Virus record (IMG/VR): IMGVR_UViG_3300032820_000008
Coordinates: 1-59,448 of that record
DNA length: 59,448 bases
Strand: one strand, 5' to 3'
Source: a virus
A program made the position numbers and the translations under genes. Of this stretch, positions 35,242 through 43,002 are shown in pieces (within the stretch, counting starts at the first letter, position 1; each line of letters begins with the position of its first letter). The notes below the pieces were generated by a model, which was not told the origin of the DNA, did no database searches, and worked only from the letters and a program-made list of their open reading frames with translations.

Positions 35242-36444
35242 TTAGTATTCCACATTGTCATCAAGAAAATAAAACACCTGACCGTCTTGGCCTCCCTTAA
35301 GTAGGGCATCGTAAGTCGCTGGCTTTTCATACCGTCCAAGCCCTACATTCGGAATGTAATTTAATACAGGGTCATGCGGACCTAAGTCAGCATATGCACC
35401 CATATCACCGTCACTTTGCAAACCAATATTTAAGACAGCAATTTTTTCACTAGCACTTGCGTTCTCATTTATAAAGCTGTCCAGATTTGGGAAGTATGAA
35501 CGCTCAAATTTTGTAGGCCAATCACTATAGAAAGTCACTACATCAGTGGTGAGGTCATGACATACCACGCGCTTTACACTGTCTTTAAAAATATTAAAGA
35601 ATCTATCGTGTACCTCGTATGGTTTTTTAAGGGCAGCTATGGCCTCACTTTCCTTCCTTATAAAGGTAGCCATAAAATCCTTATCAAATATAAACTCCGG
35701 TAAAATAGATTCCGATGTAGCGGGATCATATTTAGAAGTGTCAATGTGATCAAAGAATATAGTAATTGCGTCCCTATACTTCCGTGTAAAGTTGCTTATG
35801 CTAGAACGCATAGCCATTTTTGTCGTCCCTAAATGACGGTCATCAGCAGGTAAGTTACCAGATAAAACAGTGCTAAAAATCGAATCGATTGCAGAAAGTA
35901 TGCGTTTTCCCACGCCTTTCCCATACCATTTATGACATTGATAAGTTAGGGAAGTGAGATTTTTTACACTTATCATATTCGTAGAATCGGAGAAATACCC
36001 TCCAAGTCCATTGTTAATTTGTAGTTGTGACCTTGCCCTCCTTCTAACTGCTTTAGACGTAATAGCAATAACGATAGAATCGCGTTTGCCACCGTGCGCA
36101 CAACCGGCAGAAACACATTCAGGATGCTGTGAATGATGCAACGCAGAGATATCAAATATGCTGACGATTCCCAGATAGCTCCCCGTAACCGTATCGTATA
36201 GTTGTAACCCATGTATGTACTCGTCGTCGTGGAAAATGAATTGGGAATCTGCCCAATCTAACACGGTGGCATCCGACATCGAATGTGACAGCTCCCCGTA
36301 AAAAGCTTTCCCACGTACAAACCCCGTAACACTTCGGGGGTCATCACCCCGCTTTGTTACTACTTCTTTAACACACCTAATCACATATTCCATGCGTGGA
36401 TCTATCGCTAAGTTTTCTGGATTTTTTATAATAATGTCTGACAT
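35242..36444 (-). CDS. Orphan 400-residue protein between the two arrays
   Basis: It starts MSDIIIKNPENLAIDPRMEY with a well-spaced RBS (AAGGAG). The N-terminal half looks like a mixed alpha/beta domain with repeated His/Asp residues (ELSHSMSDATVLDWADSQFI, FDISALHHSQHPECVSAGCA with two Cys and several His). A helical middle follows (about residues 160-310), and the C-terminal part is aromatic-rich (NVGLGRYEKPATYDALLKGG). I do not recognise a family. It is flanked by palindrome 2 upstream and by the 66-residue gene downstream. It lies between the two arrays and after the Tnp_20 gene in the same direction, so it may belong to the same functional unit. Confidence 0.75.
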   Translation of the reverse strand: MSDIIIKNPENLAIDPRMEYVIRCVKEVVTKRGDDPRSVTGFVRGKAFYGELSHSMSDATVLDWADSQFIFHDDEYIHGLQLYDTVTGSYLGIVSIFDISALHHSQHPECVSAGCAHGGKRDSIVIAITSKAVRRRARSQLQINNGLGGYFSDSTNMISVKNLTSLTYQCHKWYGKGVGKRILSAIDSIFSTVLSGNLPADDRHLGTTKMAMRSSISNFTRKYRDAITIFFDHIDTSKYDPATSESILPEFIFDKDFMATFIRKESEAIAALKKPYEVHDRFFNIFKDSVKRVVCHDLTTDVVTFYSDWPTKFERSYFPNLDSFINENASASEKIAVLNIGLQSDGDMGAYADLGPHDPVLNYIPNVGLGRYEKPATYDALLKGGQDGQVFYFLDDNVEY

Positions 36445-36461
36445 AATTTACTCCTTAAGAG

Positions 36462-36494
36462 CTGAACTCCGTGACAAAATGTCACAGAGTTCAG
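36462..36494. promoter_or_regulatory. Palindrome 2, before the 400-residue gene
   Basis: Arms CTGAACTCCGTGACA and TGTCACAGAGTTCAG flank AAA, with one G-U pair in RNA. It lies between array B and the RBS of the 400-residue gene, so it would be in that gene's leader. Confidence 0.85.
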
Positions 36495-36516
36495 CGGGTT
36501 ATTGTCGTTTAACTAA

Positions 36517-36960
36517 TGGCTCGCTCATTGGCGATGGTTCTCTCTCAATAATTGGCTCGCTCTGCCTTTTTGGTTCTCTCATCCGTCATTGGCTCGCTCT
36601 GAAGGTTTGATTCTTTCGGTGCTTGTGGCTCGCTCTGACCCTATGGTTCTCTCATTCGAACTGGCTCGCTCCTTTCTTTTGGTTCTCTCATGCCCCGTGG
36701 CTCGCTCCGAAACGTTGGTTCTCTCGTGCCCCATGGCTCGCTCACGCTGTTTGGTTCTCTCTTCCGTCATTGGCTCGCTCTAGCCCTTTGGTTCTCTCAT
36801 CCGAAATGGCTCGCTCTAACCCTTTGGTTCTCTCAGGCGGTATGGCTCGCTCCGGCTTGTTGGTTCTCTCTGGCGGTATGGCTCGCTCTGAAACGTTGGT
36901 TCTCTCGTGTCAATTGGCTCGCTTACTAGCAATGGTTCTCTCTCGATCATTGGCTCGCTC
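36517..36960. repeat. Array B: second alternating-decamer array
   Basis: It is built like array A, again with 13 TGGCTCGCTC-type and 12 TGGTTCTCTC-type decamers. Spacers are 8 bases except two of 9, both ending TCCGTCAT (36581-36589 and 36762-36770). The copy at 36608 is degenerate (TGATTCTTTC). Related spacers occur as pairs: CGAAACGT/TGAAACGT, TAGCCCTT/TAACCCTT, ATGCCCCG/GTGCCCCA and AGGCGGTA/TGGCGGTA. None of the 24 spacers is shared with array A. The array stops five bases short of the Tnp_20 stop codon, and a further partial TGGCTCG lies within that gene's last codons. Confidence 0.97.
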
Positions 36961-36964
36961 TAAG

Positions 36965-37780
36965 TTAGAACGGTGGCTCGATTTTATGAGCATGGCCCTC
37001 ATGCACCATGACGTATGGTGCCGGTGGCAATTTATCAAACTCATGCCGATACCAGACCTCATGAAGGTGCGATAGGAAAATCTTGACAGCATAGCGTTTG
37101 GCTCGCGCATGAATATGTGCTGGAGGCAACTTGCCTATGATGTAGGCTTTGTAGGCATCCGTTTTCTTACCTATATTATATTTTTCCAGCTTCGCTTTCG
37201 CTTGCTCAGAAAAAAGACCCTCGTCGTTTTTCTTTAACTCAATCTCCTTGCGTGTCTTATATAACGCACCATAGAAGTCGTCGTCGTGGTTGCTCACCTT
37301 CACAAAGCTCTCGCCCAACTTCCAGCACAATGTCTTTAACTCCGCATTGTGTGGACGCTTCTTTCCCTTGTCCCATTTCGCAGTGGGGTCGAGACCGGCA
37401 AATCGCCAGATAGCTCCAGCAGTAGGAGCTTGTTCTATATCTATATGTGCAATCAGACCAGCAGCTATAACTGGGCCAATGCCAACGACCGTGCGAACGC
37501 GCCGACCAATGGGGTGAGCATCGGAGTACACGTCCAACGAAGCACGTACACTTTTCTCCAAAATGTCTGCCTGAGTAGACAGCCAGCCTAATACTTCATG
37601 TGGTTCTTCTTTCATTGACCTAATTTGATTATTAGAACGAATACGATTGCCCTGCATTTGGTAATACGCATCGACTAAAAACCGTGCTTCAGCATCAGAT
37701 AAAGTTCTGGATGCAACACGCAAATCACGGGACAGTTGTGTGACCGACATAGTGATTTCAGTGGTTTCAGTAATATTCAT
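36965..37780 (-). CDS. Transposase_20-only protein (IS110-family C-terminal domain)
   Basis: In this 271-residue protein, residues 1-90 are helical and match no RuvC-like DEDD nuclease. Residues 96-113 (RTVVGIGPVIAAGLIAHI) are the helix-hairpin-helix that opens the IS116/IS110/IS902 C-terminal domain, and WRFAGLDP at 125-132 is its next signature. In IS110 transposases a Ser-Gly follows GL-x-P and the serine is catalytic; here the place reads AKWDKGKKRPH, so I see no such serine. The protein may therefore bind DNA or RNA without recombining. RBS AAGGAG; palindrome 3 lies upstream; array B starts right after the stop. There are no flanking insertion-sequence ends. Confidence 0.8.
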   Translation of the reverse strand: MNITETTEITMSVTQLSRDLRVASRTLSDAEARFLVDAYYQMQGNRIRSNNQIRSMKEEPHEVLGWLSTQADILEKSVRASLDVYSDAHPIGRRVRTVVGIGPVIAAGLIAHIDIEQAPTAGAIWRFAGLDPTAKWDKGKKRPHNAELKTLCWKLGESFVKVSNHDDDFYGALYKTRKEIELKKNDEGLFSEQAKAKLEKYNIGKKTDAYKAYIIGKLPPAHIHARAKRYAVKIFLSHLHEVWYRHEFDKLPPAPYVMVHEGHAHKIEPPF

Positions 37781-37798
37781 TGAACTTACTCCTTAAGG

Positions 37799-37831
37799 CT
37801 GAACTCTGTGACAAAATGTCACAGAGTTCAG
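37799..37831. promoter_or_regulatory. Palindrome 3, before the Tnp_20 gene
   Basis: Perfect arms CTGAACTCTGTGACA and TGTCACAGAGTTCAG flank AAA. It lies in the leader of the Tnp_20 gene, between the preceding gene's stop (37850) and the RBS. Confidence 0.88.
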
Positions 37832-37849
37832 CGGGTTATTATCATGTAA

Positions 37850-38104
37850 CTATAGTTCGCCAAATTCGCCGTATTGATTTTCATCGGCCAACTCTGCCAT
37901 CGGTTCCTCATGCTTACTGTCAAATAGGTCCAGTTGGTTTTTGGAACCCTTTTTGCCATGCTGCACAAGTAGGTAGCTAATGACTTCGTTGTACGATAAA
38001 CGCGAGCCTAGATGTTTCTGTAGTTGTACGTTCACTTCATCTAGTCCCGTCTTAACTTCAGCCGACACCGCGATAGCTTCGCGGCTTCTCTTCTTCGTGG
38101 TCAT
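37850..38104 (-). CDS. Small protein, ribbon-helix-helix-like
   Basis: In this 84-residue protein, KRSREAIAVSAEVKTGLDEV followed by SRLSYNEVISYLLVQHGKKG has the strand-helix-helix spacing of RHH DNA-binding proteins. The acidic C-terminal tail is disordered. RBS GAGGAG precedes the ATG. It lies between the VWA gene and the Tnp_20 gene; a regulator of this operon that reads the palindromes is possible but unproven. Confidence 0.55.
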   Translation of the reverse strand: MTTKKRSREAIAVSAEVKTGLDEVNVQLQKHLGSRLSYNEVISYLLVQHGKKGSKNQLDLFDSKHEEPMAELADENQYGEFGEL

Positions 38105-38114
38105 AGTTATCTCC

Positions 38115-39542
38115 TCACTTAATTGTGATTAAACTTCCGAACGTCGGTACGAATTCAGAATTCCCACCGCGCTCAATTACAGCCCATAGAACTGGGATAC
38201 CAAGTTTCTCCCAATCCCCCTCGCTATCCCCATAAAAATACCCATCAGTAAATATAATTACCGCATTAATATCTTGGTATTCGCCGGTTAGTATTTTGTC
38301 CTCGACCTGTCTAAAAACACAGCTTGGATCTGTGCCACCACCACCTATCGGCTTGGTCGAATCTTCAAGATTTGCATACGACATTTCGTCGTAGGTTTCC
38401 TCTCCTTGAACACTATAATCCCAATAAACGAGATGAACTTTTTCAGGCATGACATCCATAGCTATTGTCTTAAATTCCGATAGGAACTTATCAATATCAG
38501 AGAACACCGAACCGGACGTATCCATTGCCACAACCATCTGTCCAGCTTTTTCGTCAAGCATGGATGGCATATAAATATCCGAACCGATAAGTCGTCGGTT
38601 ATATTTACGCCAGGTTGTCTGACCACCACCCTTCACTTGTTGTTTTATAAACTCAGCAAGGATTTCCTGCCACGGTGTTTCGACTGCCAGTAATTTAACA
38701 ACAGCTTTAGCAATGCCATCGCTGCCGGTCCCTGCTACCTCCGCAGCTTGGCGAATAGCACGGTCCAACTCGTTGTTGTCCTTCTCTAATTCTTCGGCAG
38801 TTTTTTCCTCGTCGTAGTTGTGGTCGTCGTGCTGGTCCTCGGCACGTTTCCTAATCTTCTCGGAGTATTTTGCTGGTCCTTTTTTATTACTATGATGAAA
38901 CTTTTCTTCGTCCTCCTCTGGTTCTTCTGTTTCATTATCATCGTCATCATTTGGAGGAATAGGATATCCACCAGGAGGGCATGGTCCGTTTTTGCCTGGT
39001 GGTACTGGAGGAGGAGTAACACCTTTTTTACCCTTCTTAGGAACAGTCCCTTGCTTTTCCTCATTCTCAAGCAAGAGAATATCCACCACCTGCTTAGAAT
39101 CCATGTTTATAAATTGGTCATCTAACAGGCACGCTGGCATACCTTTTTTCGGTCCCTCCTTATATCGTGGTATCCGTAAGAACTTTTCGTCCGGGTCCAA
39201 ATCCCTAAGCATGGGATTAATTACGTAGTCATTCGCCATGTTTGTTAGCAACGCATACTTTTCGCGTAACTTTTTCCAGATGAACAGATGTTTGTAGACC
39301 TTGTGCATACACTCATGGAGAACAACAAACATTAACTCCTTGTCATCCAATGTCTGCACAAACGCTGGGTTGTAGTAGGTGTTGATACCATCGGTCGCAG
39401 CCGTTGGTACTTCATCGGTGAATATAGTTTCACCGTGCAGAAGCATACTCCCGAAAAATCTAAGTTTCGGTATCTGCATACAGCGAACGTGTGTACGTTC
39501 GACGCGCTGTTGCGCGGTGTATTCTGGATTTTGTAATCCCAT
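38115..39542 (-). CDS. DUF2201-like/VWA domain protein
   Basis: This 475-residue protein has an N-terminal metallopeptidase-like domain with FVVLHECMHKVYKHLFIWKK (HExxH near residue 71). A Pro/Gly/acidic linker (residues 175-245) follows, then a C-terminal von Willebrand A domain with MIDAS residues MDTSGSV (about 343), the TD of GGGGTDPS and IIFTDGYF. This is the DUF2201 N/C architecture found as partner of MoxR AAA+ ATPases. The partner lies two genes upstream at 40491-41618. The pair is thought to remodel or assemble other protein complexes; the phage substrate is not known. Confidence 0.85.
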   Translation of the reverse strand: MGLQNPEYTAQQRVERTHVRCMQIPKLRFFGSMLLHGETIFTDEVPTAATDGINTYYNPAFVQTLDDKELMFVVLHECMHKVYKHLFIWKKLREKYALLTNMANDYVINPMLRDLDPDEKFLRIPRYKEGPKKGMPACLLDDQFINMDSKQVVDILLLENEEKQGTVPKKGKKGVTPPPVPPGKNGPCPPGGYPIPPNDDDDNETEEPEEDEEKFHHSNKKGPAKYSEKIRKRAEDQHDDHNYDEEKTAEELEKDNNELDRAIRQAAEVAGTGSDGIAKAVVKLLAVETPWQEILAEFIKQQVKGGGQTTWRKYNRRLIGSDIYMPSMLDEKAGQMVVAMDTSGSVFSDIDKFLSEFKTIAMDVMPEKVHLVYWDYSVQGEETYDEMSYANLEDSTKPIGGGGTDPSCVFRQVEDKILTGEYQDINAVIIFTDGYFYGDSEGDWEKLGIPVLWAVIERGGNSEFVPTFGSLITIK

Positions 39543-39557
39543 GATTCTTACTCCTTC

Positions 39558-40430
39558 TTAGAAACTAAATTTGTCCATGATGTCATCGACCTTCTCTTTG
39601 AGAATTTCGCGTGCATCACTGAACTGTTTTATGTCGTCAATATCAGCGGTCTGCAAAACCCTATGCAATTCGAGTCGTGCATTCTCCATCTCTTGGTCCC
39701 CGGTAAGATTGAACGCTTTCATCAAATCGACCAGCTTTTCGGCGTTGGTCAGCATTGACTCGTGGTAGCGTTTTTGCGCCCCATCTTTAGCCTCTACCAT
39801 ATTCTTAGATATAGTTTGGAGAACTTTGTGGAAGCGCCCCCATACATCTTTCATTGAAGTTTCAAGACGTTCTTTGGATGCTGTCTCATACTGCTCGTCG
39901 AGTTCCTTCCGAGCCTCGTTGCCTATATCTATTCTAAAATCACCAGACTCTGCGACAGGTGCGTAGACGCACTTAAACTTAAATTTCCTCATGACCTCCT
40001 CATCATGCTCAGGGTAGTCAAACTCTCTCCACAGGTTGCCCAGTTTCGCCTTGGCTTCTATGCACAAATCCGGCAGCTTTATCTCAAACTGGGTAACGAG
40101 TTCCAAGAACTCGTCGCGTGCTTCGCCTATCTCGGTCTGATGCTCAATCAGTTTGGCGTTGGGTAACAGCCGTGTCCCGCTGTCATTCCACGGCAGCGTT
40201 AACTGCATGTTCCGGTTCCGTATCATGGACGCCTTTTTGATTATCGTATGCAGCGTTTCGCTACCCGCATAGATATCCTTGGTAACTTTCGCTATGCGTT
40301 TGTTAGCGGTGTAGTTATCCTCATTAACCTTGTCGGATTTTTCCTTATCAATTTTCCTCCCTGTCGGTACACTAATACTTAGGTCCACAAGAACGGCTGA
40401 ACTGCTGATACTTCTGCTTTCAAAATTCAT
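39558..40430 (-). CDS. Coiled-coil protein of the MoxR/VWA module
   Basis: This 290-residue, almost wholly helical protein has a charged heptad pattern (EARDEFLELVTQFEIKLPDL, ETASKERLETSMKDVWGRFH and so on). The N-terminal 30 residues are Ser/Val-rich (SRSISSSAVLVDLSISVPTG). It sits between the AAA+ ATPase gene and the VWA gene, with regular RBS AAGGAA and palindrome 4 upstream. Position suggests it is the third component of the module, perhaps an adaptor or substrate. No family is recognised. Confidence 0.7.
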   Translation of the reverse strand: MNFESRSISSSAVLVDLSISVPTGRKIDKEKSDKVNEDNYTANKRIAKVTKDIYAGSETLHTIIKKASMIRNRNMQLTLPWNDSGTRLLPNAKLIEHQTEIGEARDEFLELVTQFEIKLPDLCIEAKAKLGNLWREFDYPEHDEEVMRKFKFKCVYAPVAESGDFRIDIGNEARKELDEQYETASKERLETSMKDVWGRFHKVLQTISKNMVEAKDGAQKRYHESMLTNAEKLVDLMKAFNLTGDQEMENARLELHRVLQTADIDDIKQFSDAREILKEKVDDIMDKFSF

Positions 40431-40460
40431 GGTATTTATTCCTTAGTTTAATTAAACGAT

Positions 40461-40489
40461 GAACTGCGTGACAAAATGTCACAGAGTTC
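40461..40489. promoter_or_regulatory. Palindrome 4, between ATPase and coiled-coil genes
   Basis: GAACTGCGTGACA and TGTCACAGAGTTC flank AAA, with one mismatch. It abuts the stop codon of the ATPase gene (40491) and precedes the leader of the coiled-coil gene. Confidence 0.85.
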
Positions 40490-40490
40490 G

Positions 40491-41618
40491 CTACATTCCG
40501 AACAGATGTTTGACCCCGGTCGCCCATTTCCCAAACTCGCTAGTAGATTCCATCACCTCTTTTAGGTCTTCTTTTTCGCGAGCATTAAGCACAAACAGAG
40601 CCTGAGTTTCGTTAGAAAATTCCGGCTCTCCGCCTGCATCTTTACGGGTTATATATTTGAACCAAGCACTAACATCCGAGCGGGTTTTCACCCACTGCAC
40701 TGCCGATAACATTACTAAACACACAGCAGCAGGGTCAGTCGGTACCAACGCTGTCTCGGGGGTATTGCGGATTTCATCGGGCGATGGAATCTGGTTCTCC
40801 AACGAGATAAACGTAGCGAGTTGCTGCGCGCCTTCGCGACCTATCGCACCTTCCAGACAAGCCATCATCTGCCTGTCGGAAATCTTGTTGTCTTTGTAAT
40901 CCCACACAATATGGCTTGCTGTTTCTAAAGAACGAGGAGAGACATAAGACAACCCAGTGCCGTTGTGAGTTTTTGGGTTGTAGATGTACGGGTTGGTGTC
41001 ACCGTCCGCCAAGTCGCGGTACGACTGCATGACCTGAGTCTCGCGTTTTACCCACGCCATCACCACCGGATGGACGTTATTATGTACCGCAAAATTCTTG
41101 ATCCACTCGTCGGCACTTGGCTTGCCTACGAATAATCGGACTTCCCGATTGACGGTATGGCCTTTCATCATGTCGCCCACGCCATCGGTCGTGAGATTAC
41201 CTGTTGATATAACTACAGAATCAGGATGTAACGTGATAGCCCCGATGCGTCGTGGTCGTGTAAGTAGTGGGTGGAGAATAGCTTGGAGTGCCGGAGCACC
41301 CTTGGAATATTCATCAAGCCAGATGCAGACGGGAACACCGAGATGCAGACCCCAATGCTCGGATGGATATAATTGGACAGTCTTGGTTTCGTGGTTGGGT
41401 ATCGGGATTCCGATATCGGATATGTCGGTACTCGGTACGTCCATATAAATGAATGGCATATTCAGTTTCTTGGCTATCTCGCTGCCAATATAAGTTTTAC
41501 CTATTCCGGGTTCGCCCATTAGATGGAAGGTAACCTTACCGCGACTCGCGACAATGCAGTCTATTACATCTTCTAAAGTTGAAGGTTTGGTTGATACAGA
41601 TAATGTAGATTCACTCAT
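40491..41618 (-). CDS. MoxR-type AAA+ ATPase
   Basis: This 375-residue protein has Walker A LMGEPGIGKTYIGSEIAKKL (about residue 33), Walker B VCIWLDEYSKGAPALQ (about 97) and sensor 1 VVISTGNLTT (about 131). The insert VPSTDISDIGIPIP after Walker A is typical of MoxR/dynein-related AAA+ proteins. Such ATPases work with VWA proteins as chaperones or complex-remodelling machines. Its VWA/DUF2201 partner and a coiled-coil protein follow in the same operon. RBS GAGGAA; the next gene upstream ends 5 bases away. Confidence 0.88.
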   Translation of the reverse strand: MSESTLSVSTKPSTLEDVIDCIVASRGKVTFHLMGEPGIGKTYIGSEIAKKLNMPFIYMDVPSTDISDIGIPIPNHETKTVQLYPSEHWGLHLGVPVCIWLDEYSKGAPALQAILHPLLTRPRRIGAITLHPDSVVISTGNLTTDGVGDMMKGHTVNREVRLFVGKPSADEWIKNFAVHNNVHPVVMAWVKRETQVMQSYRDLADGDTNPYIYNPKTHNGTGLSYVSPRSLETASHIVWDYKDNKISDRQMMACLEGAIGREGAQQLATFISLENQIPSPDEIRNTPETALVPTDPAAVCLVMLSAVQWVKTRSDVSAWFKYITRKDAGGEPEFSNETQALFVLNAREKEDLKEVMESTSEFGKWATGVKHLFGM

Positions 41619-41623
41619 GGTAT

Positions 41624-42145
41624 TTATTCCTCTGGTTTAGTGTCGGTTATGGGGGGTGTGTAAGCGTACTTGGCAATTATGTTGCCAATTACTGTGCATG
41701 TGTAAGAGTGATGTGTGTCTAGTTCTGAAAGGTATTTTTGCACCGTCGCACGTAGTGCTTGTACTGTGCGTGCGTGCTGTCTCTCGTAGTTATCTATGGC
41801 CGCGAGCGTTAGCTCCTCCACGGCTAATCCATCGATAATTTCATCCATTGCCTTGGCTGCTTTGGCACTGCTTTTGTATGTGTCAGCCAAGTTAGGGCGA
41901 TGTATTACGGTGCCGAAAATGTCAAATATTGCATAGCGGAAGCCGCGAGCGGAGCCGGACATATTTTTCGCTACAGATTCGACTAGGCCAAAGATAAGTC
42001 CGCCGAACGCGATTCTAGTTTGTAAGATTCGAGACTTGTGATACCTGAGCGTATCGTCGGATACGTAGTGAGTCCGGTCACGTAGATTCGCTTGGGCATC
42101 CCATTTCGGATTGCTTGATTCATGCTTGTAACACGTTATATCCAT
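41624..42145 (-). CDS. Hypothetical protein upstream of the ATPase
   Basis: This 173-residue protein starts MDITCYKHESSNPKWDAQAN. The ATG at 42145 is chosen because GGAG lies nine bases before it and palindrome 5 lies just upstream; a longer reading would run through the palindrome. The middle has a Gly/Phe-rich segment (RIAFGGLIFGLVESVAKN), then a helical coil (DNYERQHARTVQALRATVQK). No family is recognised. It ends five bases before the ATPase start and so is likely co-translated. Confidence 0.65.
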   Translation of the reverse strand: MDITCYKHESSNPKWDAQANLRDRTHYVSDDTLRYHKSRILQTRIAFGGLIFGLVESVAKNMSGSARGFRYAIFDIFGTVIHRPNLADTYKSSAKAAKAMDEIIDGLAVEELTLAAIDNYERQHARTVQALRATVQKYLSELDTHHSYTCTVIGNIIAKYAYTPPITDTKPEE

Positions 42146-42168
42146 GGTTTTAATTACTCCGTTTAGTG

Positions 42169-42201
42169 CTGAACTGTGTGACAAAATGTCACGGAGTTCG
42201 G
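42169..42201. promoter_or_regulatory. Palindrome 5
   Basis: CTGAACTGTGTGACA and TGTCACGGAGTTCGG flank AAA, the arms slightly imperfect outside the core. It lies between the 62-residue gene and the start at 42145. Confidence 0.8.
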
Positions 42202-42221
42202 GGTTAATTTCATGTTAGTGG

Positions 42222-42407
42222 TTAGTAAACGTCGGCGTAGTATTTATAGACTACGACTGCATCGGTGATGCGGATTGGACGGAAGGCGTAACGTTCAATT
42301 CTAAACGAGCGCATCGAAGTCGGCGGCATCGCGAAGTGCGACAGTGGTTTGATGTGTATTACATTATGGCGGACCCACTGTTTACGTTTTTGGTGGTATG
42401 TAGTCAT
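42222..42407 (-). CDS. Small basic protein at the head of the middle operon
   Basis: The 61-residue product starts MTTYHQKRKQWVRHNVIHIK. The ATG at 42407 has CTGGAG seven bases upstream and is preferred to a longer start that would overlap palindrome 6. It is rich in His, Arg and Tyr and ends with ITDAVVVYKYYADVY. It is the first gene after the strong promoter at 42533-42561. The function is unknown. Confidence 0.6.
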   Translation of the reverse strand: MTTYHQKRKQWVRHNVIHIKPLSHFAMPPTSMRSFRIERYAFRPIRITDAVVVYKYYADVY

Positions 42408-42424
42408 ATTGTCTCCAGAATTGT

Positions 42425-42439
42425 GTGACAAAATGTCAC
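42425..42439. promoter_or_regulatory. Palindrome 6
   Basis: GTGACAAAATGTCAC core without the longer arms of other copies. It lies about 95 bases downstream of the middle promoter and just before the first RBS. Confidence 0.75.
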
Positions 42440-42532
42440 GTTATTTACCTGCTAATTAATGTTTTAAAATATGTAGGTGGCTAACCTTACGAGGAAGCCC
42501 GCTGGTTTTTTTAAACGTGGTTTGAAAAAACC

Positions 42533-42561
42533 ATTATAGCACGATTACTTATGAATGTCAA
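42533..42561 (-). promoter_or_regulatory. Strong sigma70-type promoter for the middle operon
   Basis: On the minus strand TTGACA (42556-42561) and TATAAT (42533-42538) are separated by 17 bases, both consensus. The transcript would begin with an inverted repeat (ATGGTTTTTT pairing with AAAAAAACCA, 42503-42533) in a leader of about 120 bases. Confidence 0.85.
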
Positions 42562-42675
42562 GTAAAAACAACTATCCACAGTGGGATGCTGTGAGACCTT
42601 ATTACACACTATTTATACTAGGAAATAAACAATGTGACCTAACCGACAATGTTAAGTCGTTGAAAAGTAAGTTTT

Positions 42676-42760
42676 GTTCCTATTGTGACTAATGTCGGGA
42701 AGTGTATACACCCATGTGAGAATGGGGAGAAAAGTTTATTTTTTTAGTCACAATAGGAAC
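42676..42760. repeat. Long-arm inverted repeat
   Basis: GTTCCTATTGTGACTAA (42676-42692) and its exact complement TTAGTCACAATAGGAAC (42744-42760) are separated by 51 bases. A third, slightly altered half lies at 42891-42905. Confidence 0.9.
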
Positions 42761-43002
42761 TTTGTGTGCAATGTTCTCTCTCTCTATAAATAATCATAGT
42801 TTCATACGACCCCCCTTTCTATCTTCTACATAAGGCTAAAGGCCTTCGCTCTTTAGTTTTCCCAGAAGTACTAAAAACCCAGTCACATTAGGAACAAAAG
42901 GAACAAAGCTTTAAAATCAACAGGTTAATAATGTGATTTTAGTCACAGTTGCACTGCACCAAAATCACATTATAAAAACAACTTCGTTTGACCTGGAATT
43001 CA

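Noticed and set aside
34102-36960. CRISPR array.
   Set aside because: Decamers alternate between two sequences, spacers are only 8 bases, no leader or cas genes are present. The Cas4-like nuclease at 29938-30600 belongs to the phage recombination group and is not near the arrays.
36589-37075. ORFs across array B, including one running into the Tnp_20 gene on the opposite strand.
   Set aside because: Same reason as for array A; they also lie antisense to a better-supported gene.
36965-37780. A complete IS110-family insertion sequence.
   Set aside because: The protein lacks the N-terminal nuclease domain, and I see no target duplication or conserved ends. The gene has phage-style spacing, RBS and leader palindrome.
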